Shown here: piece after piece, positions 36,093 to 44,956 of the stretch
Layout of the letters: each line of letters starts with the position of its first letter
Numbering within the stretch: the stretch's first letter is position 1
Assembly (NCBI GenBank): GCA_900128565.1
Contig: LT635910.1
Span: 28,455 to 92,454, forward strand
DNA: 64,000 nucleotides
Reading direction: 5' to 3'
Origin: Stramenopiles sp. TOSAG23-6
Lineage: Eukaryota; Sar
Translations under genes and position numbers: made by a program
Notes under the pieces: generated by a model
Seen by the model: the letters and a program-made list of their open reading frames with translations, nothing else
What the model was told of the DNA's origin: nothing
Databases searched by the model: none

Positions 36093-38278
36093 TCATTGGC
36101 GATTACTAATTAACTCAAGAACAACACTTTCATCTAGTAATGTCGATGTATCTCCAAATGCATCAATATTGTCTTCACCTTCAGCTACTTTACGGAGGAT
36201 TCTACGCATAGTTTTTCCTGATCTAGTTTCAGGCAATGCTCTACTTATTTGAATTTTATCTGGCGATGCAATTGGACCAATTACTTTTCGAACCACTGAC
36301 TTTACATCAGCTGTTAATGTAGATTCATCAAGCATTTCATCATCAGTATTATTAGGTACAACAAATGCGTATATGGCAGTACCTTTTACAGAATGTGGGA
36401 AACCAACCACAGCTGCTTTTGCTATAGACGAGTGAGTCATTATTGCTGTTTCAACTTCTGCAGTGCCCAATCTATGACCACTCACATTAATAACATCATC
36501 CGTTCGTCCTGTGATCCAGTAATAACCATCAGCATCACGTCTAGCACAGTCACCAGTAAAATATTTCCCAGGATAATCACCATAATATGCACCTTCAAAA
36601 CGACTCTGATCACCATATATTGTTCTGAGTTGTGAAGGCCAAGAACCATTAATAACTAATGAACCTTCGACAGGATTTCCTTCTAAAACAACTCCTGTTT
36701 CAGGATCTACAATTTCAGGTTTAATTCCAAAATGTGGAGCACAACATGAACCAGGTTTTGTTTCAGTAGCACCAGGCAAAGGAGTCAACATATGACATCC
36801 AGTCTCCGTTTGCCACCAAGTATCAACAATTGCACATTTACCATTTCCTACTACATCTTTATACCAATGCCATGCAGAACTATTAATCGGTTCACCCACA
36901 GTTCCCAAGACACGTAATGATTTTCGTGAGGTTTTAGTAACGTACTCATCACCTTCAGCCATTAGAGCACGTATTGCAGTAGGTGCAGTGTAAATACAAT
37001 TTATACCATACCGATCAATAATCTCCCAGAAACGAGCAGGTGTTGGATACATTGGGATCCCTTCAAACATTACTGTTGTTCCACCATTACATAGTGGCCC
37101 ATATACTGTATATGTATTGCGAAGAAATATTTTATATTTTCAATTCATTAGGTATGAAAAAAAAATGAAATTTGAAACAAAAAAGGAAGTTTGAAACAAA
37201 AAATTTGAAATGATGAAAATATACATGTATGACCTGTAATCCAACCGCAGTCTGCCGTACACCAAAATATATCTCCTTCCTTGTGATCAAATGATGTATC
37301 ATGCGTAAGTGATGCACCTAATAAATACCCTGCAGATGAGTGTAAGACACCTTTAGGCTTTCCAGTTGATCCACTTGTATACAAAATGAATAAAGGATCT
37401 TCAGCATTCATTGCTTCCGCTGGACAACAATTACTCACACATTGTATAGCATCATGATACCAAATATCTCTTCCTGGATTACTTAATAGTGGCGATGAAG
37501 TAGTTTCACCTGTACTATTGTGTAAACGATTGACAACTAATACTGATTCAACAGACTCTTCAGAAGCTGGGATTAATTCTAGTGCTTTGTCAACAATAGC
37601 TTTCAACCCGACACGTTTCCCACCCCGCATACCTACATCAGCAGTAATTACCAATTTTGACTTACAGTCAACAATTCTTCCCATTACAGCATCAGCACTG
37701 AAACCACCAAATATAATGGAGTGAATTGCTCCAATACGACTACACGCCAACATGGCAACTGCAGTTTCTGGAATCATTGGCATACAAATGGATACTCTGT
37801 CTCCTTTAACAATACCAAATTTTTCTTTTAAAACGTTTGCAACACGAGATACTTCATCAAGTAGTTCCGAATACGTTATATGTCGTGAATCATTGCAGTC
37901 ATCACCCTCCCAAATTATCGCAGTTTGGTCACCACGACCTTGTTCCACATGTCGGTCTATACAGTTTGTACTGACATTAAGTTGCCCGTCTTGGAACCAA
38001 TTTACTTCAATAGGCCCCTTTCGTATATCCAACTGGGTTGATCGGGGCACCGTAAAGTCTTTTGACCATTGAAGACGTTTTCGAGCTTCACTAGCCCAGA
38101 AATCGTCACTATTATGGTCTACACTACTCGCATATTGAGCGGCATAATCTGCAACTGTAATATTCGCTGTTGAAGCAAGAGCTGGCGGAATAGGAAACTT
38201 TGTTATATTTTCATGACTACAAAAAAGACGTTTAGCCACTGTGGAGATGTGACAACGACGGTAGGTATGGGCCAACAT
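36093..38278 (-). CDS. ACSS: Acetyl-CoA synthetase (two exons)
   Basis: Activates acetate to acetyl-CoA via acetyl-AMP. Exons 38278-37227 and 37113-36093 give 690 residues. The N-terminus ([21 protein letters not shown]) looks like a mitochondrial presequence. Landmarks are the AMP-binding P-loop [58 protein letters not shown], and the C-terminal catalytic Lys in [12 protein letters not shown]. The frame is interrupted between GWITGHT and YGPLCNGG by an intron whose length-preserving junction is not GT-AG (separate entry). It yields GHTYTVYGP, matching the invariant spacing of the family. Confidence 0.94.
37114..37226 (-). other. Intron with non-canonical termini (AT-AC or GT-AT) in acetyl-CoA synthetase gene
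   Basis: The junction lies in an ATACAT present at both ends. Reading on the minus strand, 37226-37114 is AT...AC and 37224-37112 is GT...AT. Canonical GT-AG (37224-37106) is in frame but shortens the conserved GHTYTVYGP to GHTLYGP. A branch-like TACCTAAT lies about 40 nt before the 3' end. Length 113 nt, not a multiple of three. Confidence 0.75.
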
Positions 38279-38648
38279 ATTTAATGATTTATTGAAAAGA
38301 GTGAGTTTGAATTGATGATATATGTCAACAGTGAGTGACTAGGATCCTAGCTAGAAAAATGTTTAACTGCAGAGATCGTATTAAATAATAACTGAGAGAT
38401 TGTATTAAATAATAACTGAGAGATTGTATTAAATAATAACTGAGAGATCGTAAGATACTGCACCGTGCACGGTAGTATTTTTTTGTATTTTTTTGACAGC
38501 TGCAATAATTTTGATCGCTTTAGTACGTTACCCGGTACTGAAAACGTTCGAATTTTCACGATTCGTTTTTAAACTTTTTTTGTATTTTTTTGTTGAAGAT
38601 TAAATTTTATATACACTGGATTTCCTCAGTTGTTCATCTGAAGAGAAA
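38279..38648. other. Upstream region of acetyl-CoA synthetase and tRNA
   Basis: Contains the 24-nt tandem repeat described separately and AT-rich sequence. A 70-codon minus frame here arises from the repeat and is not supported. Confidence 0.5.
38371..38451. repeat. 24-nt tandem repeat, about 3.4 copies
   Basis: Unit AGAGATTGTATTAAATAATAACTG begins at 38371, 38395 and 38419, with a partial copy at 38443. Copies differ only at C/T in the GAT(C/T)G position. Confidence 0.92.
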
Positions 38649-38730
38649 TTGCATGTAGCCAAGTGGTTACGGCGCTCGGCTGCTAACTGAGTTCCCTTTG
38701 GGAGCGCAGGTTCGAATCCTGTCATGCACG
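38649..38730 (+). tRNA. trnS-GCU: tRNA-Ser (GCT)
   Basis: A class II cloverleaf fits. D-stem GCC/GGC, anticodon stem CTCGG/CTGAG enclosing loop CTGCTAA (anticodon GCT), long variable arm with TCCC/GGGA stem, T-arm GCAGG/CCTGT with TTCGAAT loop, and discriminator G73 as in eukaryotic tRNA-Ser. The A box (TAGCCAAGTGGTT) and B box (GGTTCGAATCC) are intact and a T-run Pol III terminator follows at about 38752. Acceptor pairs 2-71 to 7-66 are perfect, but pair 1-72 is T-C instead of G-C. No intron. Confidence 0.9.
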
Positions 38731-39003
38731 ATATCCCATTATCACAATCTTCTTTTTGTTGTTTTCTTTTTATTGACTGAAATTTTGGTAACCCGGTACA
38801 CTGTACATCGCGATCACAGAAGCCAAAAATACGAAGCCCACGAAAATATTATTTTTCACATCCATGCCATGGTAGAGTATCTTCCGCGGCTCTCCGACAA
38901 AACACTTTTATAAATTTTTCCTTTAAATCAATATACAATATTAGTCATGGCGGTGGATGCGCATCACTAAGTCATTGCTATAGTATTAAAGTGTTATAAA
39001 TAA

Positions 39004-41550
39004 ATGCCGGGTCAGTCACCTTGGCAGAAATTAATGTCTGAGCAGCACGAGCAGAATCTAGCAGCTGCTGCTATCCTGGCAGAGTTCGATTCACTATCTC
39101 GAGAACAAAAGGACTCTCGAAAAAATGAGCCTCGTGTTTCTTCTCCTCGCGTGCGTGAGGCAACTGCGGCTGCATCTAGCAGGCGACGTTCATTATCAAT
39201 GAATCATAAAAGAAATGGTAGAATGTTATCAGATTCATCTCTTTATAGTCGAAAAGAACTTGAAGAAGAAGAAGATATCGACGTACAACAGTGGATTGCA
39301 AATGCTATAGACCAGTCAGAATCTGAAGCTTCATTAAGAAATACCACATTTATTGAGTCTAAAACAGATTCAAAGACATTTAGTATTCCTCAAGGTAAAG
39401 GGCTACAGAGAAACCGTAATAAACATGGAAAAGAACCTATTGAATGTAATAAACATGGAAAAGAATGTAAAAAACGTGATATTGAATATAAAAAACGTGA
39501 TATAGAATATAATAAACGTGAAGACAAACATGGATATATATTGGATGAACAATATGATACAAAAACTGAAGTGAATATTATGTTAAAGAAATGGAAATTA
39601 TCTAAAGAAAAAGCAAATATTCTGCATAATCCAAAGGTTTCAATTCGTTCCTCTTCTTCTAAAAGTAAAATACCAAAGAATTCATCTGTACCAGTGCTTA
39701 CTAGTAATACTCTACAAATAGGTACATCTCAGGATATGTCAAAGGATATATCAAAGGATTTATCAAAGGATAAAACAGCTGGTCTATTTTTATGGGGAAA
39801 CCCATCTGTTAAATCTGAGAATGTTTCCAATACATCAATAACCACCAGACGTAAACAAAGTGAATCGAAAGTATCTAATAAATTGAAAAGTAATGTTTCA
39901 AAACAAAATATTTGTCAAATTGATAAAGTTGATGAATTAGAAAAGAGAATGCAACGTCGAAGGATACTACATAGAATAGAAAAAAGACAAATGAGAGCAA
40001 GGGTATATCTTTTACAAAATATATTTACAATATGGATGAGATATGTACAACATAAACAAATCAAACGAAACAGACGTTTACAAGCTGCGTTTTATCATCA
40101 ACGTAAAAATACCCTTCGTAGTTGTTTCCGCACGTGGATGATATATATGGAAGTGAAACAAAAAAATGAGATGCAAGCATTAGTTATAAGAAATTGGAAA
40201 ATGCAGCATAAATATTTTCTTCTTTGGTATACATTTTCAAAAAAAATGCAAAATGAACGCGAGGTTGAACAATTAAAATTTTCAATGAGAAAACAGTATT
40301 ATAATGAAAAAGTAGCTAAATCATATTTTAATCAGAAAATGTATTCTCGTCATTTCGGACGTTGGGTATTGTATACAAAAGAATCTCAATGGGAAAAACA
40401 ACAGATGCGACAACGTGTCTCTAGAGAAAAAATGATGGACGCTTTAATTGTTAAAAAACAACAGGAAAAAGATAAAAAACAACAGGAAAAAGAAAGATAT
40501 AATAGGAAACAAAATCAAAATAATATAAAAAAAGAAATAGATTTTGTGAATAAAGAAAGATATAATAGGAAACAAAATCAAAATAATATAAAAAAAGAGT
40601 CAAAGTATGAAAAACAATCAGAATGTAAAATTGCAGAGAGTAAATATCGAATCAAAAGTGAAATTCAAAAGAGACATCGTAAACAAAATATAAAATTAAA
40701 AAAAGAAAAAAAGAGACAAGCTAAGCTATTTTCATCACCAAAGTATGTTACGGATATGGAAAATCGAAGAAAAATGAGACAAAAAAGTCGACAAAAGCTT
40801 CAAATGAAATACATACAGAAGCAACGACAAATTGATATTGATAAACGTCTCAAAGAATCAAAAATGAAAGAAGAACTTCAATCTAAGCATTTAGCTGAAT
40901 TAGAAGAAATACGGATAAAAAGACAATTAGCGATTGAAAATGCAAAAGCAAAAGTTATGCGAAGAAAATTAGTTAGAGAAAAATGGAATCTTTCTATTCT
41001 TCATAATAATAGAGCAATATTAAAATTTTGTGGTTGGAGAAATTGGCGTAAATTAATTTGGATACGAAATCTTCAGAGAAAAAAAGCAATTACATTTTGG
41101 AGATATAAACGAATGGAAAATGTAATTCATGCTTGGTATTTTTTTGTTGTATCATTACAAAATGATAGATATAATCGTGCACAGTATCACTATGAGCATC
41201 AACTCATTTACTTTGCTTTTTTGAGTTGGAAAAAAATATATGAAATGAATCATGAAAATATTATTGTAGCAAAGAATTTTTATTATCAATCATTTATGAG
41301 TCGAATATGGATATCCTGGTGGAGTATTGTTGAACATCGGCATCATAAGGAACAAGTTGCGCGAAATAAAAGAAATAAAATGGTTAAAATCCGTTACCGA
41401 GTTGCAGTATTACGTCGTATGTTTAATACTTGGAAAATATCAATAGAATGTTTACAATATGAAAAAAGACTTCGGAATAAAACAAAAAATACAATGAAGA
41501 AAGTTCGTAAATGGTTAGAGGAAGAAAAGGATAAAAAAATAAGCAAGTGA
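39004..41550 (+). CDS. Sfi1-like Trp-repeat, coiled-coil basic protein, 848 aa
   Basis: A disordered Ser-rich N-terminal third is followed by Lys/Arg-rich helix with about ten Trp-centred units spaced 25-35 residues apart, such as IFTIWMRYVQHKQ, CFRTWMIYMEVKQ, FLLWYTFSKK, FGRWVLYTKE, CGWRNWRKLIW, AFLSWKKIYE, WISWWSIVEHR and FNTWKISIE. This is the pattern of Sfi1/CCDC-type centrin-binding repeats, placing the protein at the centrosome or basal body by inference. Direct repeats inside the gene encode RYNRKQNQNNIKKE twice and KKRDIEY/NKHGKE units. No membrane segment. Single exon; start at 39004. Confidence 0.78.
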   Translation: MPGQSPWQKLMSEQHEQNLAAAAILAEFDSLSREQKDSRKNEPRVSSPRVREATAAASSRRRSLSMNHKRNGRMLSDSSLYSRKELEEEEDIDVQQWIANAIDQSESEASLRNTTFIESKTDSKTFSIPQGKGLQRNRNKHGKEPIECNKHGKECKKRDIEYKKRDIEYNKREDKHGYILDEQYDTKTEVNIMLKKWKLSKEKANILHNPKVSIRSSSSKSKIPKNSSVPVLTSNTLQIGTSQDMSKDISKDLSKDKTAGLFLWGNPSVKSENVSNTSITTRRKQSESKVSNKLKSNVSKQNICQIDKVDELEKRMQRRRILHRIEKRQMRARVYLLQNIFTIWMRYVQHKQIKRNRRLQAAFYHQRKNTLRSCFRTWMIYMEVKQKNEMQALVIRNWKMQHKYFLLWYTFSKKMQNEREVEQLKFSMRKQYYNEKVAKSYFNQKMYSRHFGRWVLYTKESQWEKQQMRQRVSREKMMDALIVKKQQEKDKKQQEKERYNRKQNQNNIKKEIDFVNKERYNRKQNQNNIKKESKYEKQSECKIAESKYRIKSEIQKRHRKQNIKLKKEKKRQAKLFSSPKYVTDMENRRKMRQKSRQKLQMKYIQKQRQIDIDKRLKESKMKEELQSKHLAELEEIRIKRQLAIENAKAKVMRRKLVREKWNLSILHNNRAILKFCGWRNWRKLIWIRNLQRKKAITFWRYKRMENVIHAWYFFVVSLQNDRYNRAQYHYEHQLIYFAFLSWKKIYEMNHENIIVAKNFYYQSFMSRIWISWWSIVEHRHHKEQVARNKRNKMVKIRYRVAVLRRMFNTWKISIECLQYEKRLRNKTKNTMKKVRKWLEEEKDKKISK
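40492..40600 (+). repeat. In-frame direct repeat in Sfi1-like gene
   Basis: A stretch of more than 40 identical nt encoding ERYNRKQNQNNIKKE occurs twice, with starts about 63 nt apart. Confidence 0.85.
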
Positions 41551-41861
41551 ATCAATTATATTATATAAATTATAATTTATGAAAACTTTTAGTGTAGTTT
41601 TTACATTTATTTTTCAAGGTTTTATACTCTGCAGTGAGTGATAAATAATAATTTTATCAGCCCTAAATTCGGAATTCGGAATTCGAATTTATTAATTTAT
41701 TTAAATTTGAAAATTAAATTTTTCATTGCACCTTCGAGACAACAACACACAACACTCTATTATTTCTCGTAAATAGACTACACTTCCTCCTCTCGCCTAA
41801 ATTAAACCAAGATCTGTCCAAATTGTGCCCATCAAGAAAAATAAATAATATATACGTCATA
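41551..41861. other. Intergenic region
   Basis: AT-rich spacer with short GGAATTC direct repeats near 41671-41685. No gene seen. Confidence 0.5.
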
Positions 41862-42914
41862 ATGAAGTCTTTATACTGGATGTATTTTTTATTCAGGATA
41901 TGCTGTTTATTGCTTCCAACTTATTCACAGTTGCAATCGGTAACAACAACTTTAGTTCCAGGAAGTNAAGCAGTATTCACTGTAAATGTTGACGTTAACG
42001 GAAAGCCTACCCCNTTGAATATTATGCCTGGAGAAAGCATCGATGAAGCTGTGAATAAATTTTGTAAGAAATTTGATGCTGTACCTGAAGACGTTGTAAA
42101 GCTTCAAAATAACGTACAACAGGCAATTGATGACATTACAAGAACTCTATATTTGAACACTGTCCTTCGTGATGCGTTCATGAAAAGAGTCGTTTATACA
42201 TCTACTAATAAACCTAGACCACTAAATAGTGGTATCACCTGCTATGAGGGGAAGTTTCTATACGATTTGGTTGTAACAAACAATATAGAAAATACTTTAG
42301 AAATCGGTGCAGCTTTTGGTATATCTTCAGTGTACTTTGCTCAGGGACATCATGANGCTGGTATTGGAGGGAAACACATCGCAATTGATCCTTATCAGAC
42401 TTCTCAGTGGGATGGTATTGGCATTTTACAAGTGGAACGAGCAGGTCTTTCAGACTATTTTGAGTTGCGTGAATTACCTTCATATCAAGCTCTACCAGAT
42501 GCTTTGAAAAATGATGAAGTCTATGACTTGATCTTTATTGACGGTATGCACACAGTATATAATATTTCTTCTACAATATTTATATAACAACAAAATAACA
42601 TTGTGCAATATAATTTACTCATTATTTTCTTGTGTGCTATATTTTTATTCATACAGTTTGACTATACCTTTGTTGATTTTTTTTATGCAGATATGCTATT
42701 GTCTGAAAATGGATTAATTGTATTTGATGATGGACAAATGCCTTCGGTGAAGAGTGTTGTTGATTATGCTATTAATAATCGTAACTATGTCTTAGTGGAG
42801 ACTCCAGGGTTAAGCTCTGTTGCATTTATTGTAGTCAAGAAAATTCAGCATCATGAACCACAGTGGGATGCACATGTTCCTTTTAGAACAAATTTTACGG
42901 AACAAGAACTATAA
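41862..42914 (+). CDS. Secreted or lumenal class I SAM O-methyltransferase-like protein (two exons)
   Basis: Exons 41862-42554 and 42657-42914, joined by a canonical GT-AG intron of 102 nt, give 316 residues. The ATG at 41862 is preferred because it begins a clear signal peptide or anchor (MKSLYWMYFLFRICCLLL) ending near PTYSQ; an upstream in-frame ATG at 41823 adds 13 polar residues. Residues 40-100 are beta-rich and unfamiliar. The C-terminal part is a Rossmann methyltransferase of the Methyltransf_24/COMT type: glycine motif I, LEIGAAFGISSVYFA; acidic HIAIDPYQ; YDLIFIDGMHT joined to FDYTFVDFFYADMLL; and NGLIVFDDG. Two N bases fall in the coding region without breaking the frame. Substrate unknown. 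Confidence 0.8.
42555..42656 (+). other. Canonical GT-AG intron, 102 nt
   Basis: Donor GTATAT and acceptor ATACAG, phase 0, with stops inside. Splicing restores the conserved IDGMHT-FDYTFVDF block. Confidence 0.9.
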
Positions 42915-43234
42915 AGAAAATATTTGATTACTTTGTTATCATATCCATTATATGTTTTTAAAAAAAAGTAATATATAAATATGCCAAATATATGATGAAA
43001 AATAAAATATTACTCATTGGAACCAATTATTGGAACAAATTAATAATTAGTTATTGTTGACAACATTTTAATGATTTTACATAAATTGAATTTTAAATTT
43101 ATAAGAAATTTGCTATTTTTTTCGGTTCTTTGAACTTCTTCTTTTTATTTTTTTACACTCTCTGTTCTGAGTTCTGACTTCTCTCTCTGATCGACAGATT
43201 TTGAAGTTCACAAATTGTGTCGTCCATCTAAAGT
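42915..43234. other. Intergenic region
   Basis: AT-rich spacer upstream of hexokinase. No gene or repeat recognised. Confidence 0.5.
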
Positions 43235-44710
43235 ATGCCCCCTGCAAATACATTTGCTACAGCTGCATTTGCCACAGCAACCATTTCTACCATTGCATTG
43301 CGAATGCATAAATTGTCTCAGAGTGAAACGACACCTCTATTAAAGTTTACCGTCAGTGATGAGATGTTACGTCGTTTGAAGAGCGCTTTCCTTGTTGAAA
43401 TGCAGGCAGGACTTGATGGAGTCAAAGGCTGTACAATGAAAATGCTCCCTTCATATGTTGACAAGTTACCTACTGGTGGTGAAAGTGGTACATTTTGGGC
43501 CCTTGATCTTGGTGGCACCAATTTCCGTGTTGTTCGAGTTCCCCTTTCAGAAGCTTCTGGTTGTTATGGCGAAATGTCTGATCACAAGGTGAGCCTTTCT
43601 CAACAGGCTCTCACAGGGTCCGCAGATGATTTATTCGGTTTCATTGCACATGAAATTAAAAAAGAGGGAGCTCGAACGGGTGATTTACTTTCATTTACAT
43701 TTTCTTTTCCAGTAAACCAAACCTCAATTAACACTGGAACTCTCATGGAGTGGACAAAAGGGTTTTCGACAGTTGGTGTAGTTGGAAAAGATGTTGTAGA
43801 ATTGCTTTCCGCGGCTCTCCATCGTGAAGGAATAGACGTATCTGTTGTTGCCATGGTCAATGATACAGTCGGTACTCTCATGTCATGTGCTTATGAGCGT
43901 GCTGATTGTAGGATTGGTGCTATTCTTGGTACAGGGAGTAACGCCTGTTACGTCGAGCGTATAGATAAAATTGGAAAACTAAAGAACATTAATACTGATA
44001 GTAAATATATGGTAATCAATATGGAATGGGGAGGGTTTGGTTCGGCACCATTATCTTCTCCAACACGAGCCGTACTACCATTAACTGCAATAGATGATGA
44101 AATCGATTCCGTGAGTCCCAATAAAGGACGACAAAGATTTGAAAAGTTAATATCTGGTTTATATATTGGTGAAATGGTTCGACTACTTTTACGTGATCTA
44201 GCTCACTCTGGTATGTTTTCTTCTTCATTTTCTAAATCATGGCAAAAAAATGAATTTTTATTTTGGGAGAAAAAAGCTACCATTTCTAATTCAAACATGG
44301 CATTTCAGACAAAAGAAGCTGCTCGAATTGAACGTGATGTTTCTCCTGAACTTGCNGACGTAAAAGTCGTTTTAGAACAACATGGTATAGATTGTACTAC
44401 TGCATTAATATCGGACTTTCAATTGATTCAAGATGCATGTTCTGCAATATCCACAAGATCTGCACGTCTTGCTGCTATTGGAATTGCTGCTATTATTGAA
44501 AAGATGAAAAATAGTGGTGTGGAGATGAATTCAGACACAGATGGTAGAGGTTTGTGTAGTGTTGGTATTGATGGAAGTGTTTTTGAAAAATATCCGAAAT
44601 TTAAATCAAGAATGGAAGCTGCATTAGATGCAGTGGGATGTAAATGTTCTCTAGTTTTAGCTCAAGATGGATCTGGTAAAGGTGCTGCACTGGTTGCGGC
44701 ATGTCTTTAA
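43235..44710 (+). CDS. HXK: Hexokinase
   Basis: ATP-dependent phosphorylation of glucose or fructose, the first step of glycolysis. 491 residues, the size of a single-unit hexokinase. Visible motifs: phosphate-1 LDLGGTNFRVVRV, sugar-binding FSFPVNQTS, catalytic Asp in VAMVNDTVGTLMS, phosphate-2 ILGTGSNACYVE, NMEWGGFG, and the C-terminal adenosine motif DGSGKGAALVAA. A weakly hydrophobic N-terminal stretch (TFATAAFATATISTIALRM) could be a membrane or organelle anchor. One N at 44356 falls in a codon without shifting the frame. A 46-nt tandem duplication overlaps the stop codon. Confidence 0.96.
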   Translation: MPPANTFATAAFATATISTIALRMHKLSQSETTPLLKFTVSDEMLRRLKSAFLVEMQAGLDGVKGCTMKMLPSYVDKLPTGGESGTFWALDLGGTNFRVVRVPLSEASGCYGEMSDHKVSLSQQALTGSADDLFGFIAHEIKKEGARTGDLLSFTFSFPVNQTSINTGTLMEWTKGFSTVGVVGKDVVELLSAALHREGIDVSVVAMVNDTVGTLMSCAYERADCRIGAILGTGSNACYVERIDKIGKLKNINTDSKYMVINMEWGGFGSAPLSSPTRAVLPLTAIDDEIDSVSPNKGRQRFEKLISGLYIGEMVRLLLRDLAHSGMFSSSFSKSWQKNEFLFWEKKATISNSNMAFQTKEAARIERDVSPELXDVKVVLEQHGIDCTTALISDFQLIQDACSAISTRSARLAAIGIAAIIEKMKNSGVEMNSDTDGRGLCSVGIDGSVFEKYPKFKSRMEAALDAVGCKCSLVLAQDGSGKGAALVAACL

Positions 44711-44785
44711 AAAGTATTTACTTGATGTAAATATACTGTTTGTGGCATGACTTTTAAAAAGTATTTACTTGATGTAAATATACTA
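44698..44785. repeat. Tandem duplication (46-nt period) across the hexokinase stop codon
   Basis: GGCATG followed by CTTT(T)AAAAAGTATTTACTTGATGTAAATATACT occurs at 44698-44737 and again at 44744-44784. Confidence 0.9.
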
Positions 44786-44956
44786 GATGACTGACTTACG
44801 CAATTATGTTTTTTTTNATGTAAGATAAATTAAATTAAATTTCAAAGATAGTAAACACTTGACTTACTCTTTTTAGATATATTTCATAATAAATATCTGA
44901 CACAATCATGATAAATAGTAAATAAATAACATTATTATACAATCAATCATAAAATT

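Noticed and set aside
38371-38451. CRISPR-like array
   Set aside because: The 24-nt copies are directly adjacent with no spacers, the context is eukaryotic, and no cas-type genes exist here.
38698-38913. 71-codon ORF starting inside the tRNA
   Set aside because: It overlaps the tRNA-Ser variable and T arms, and the remainder is unremarkable.
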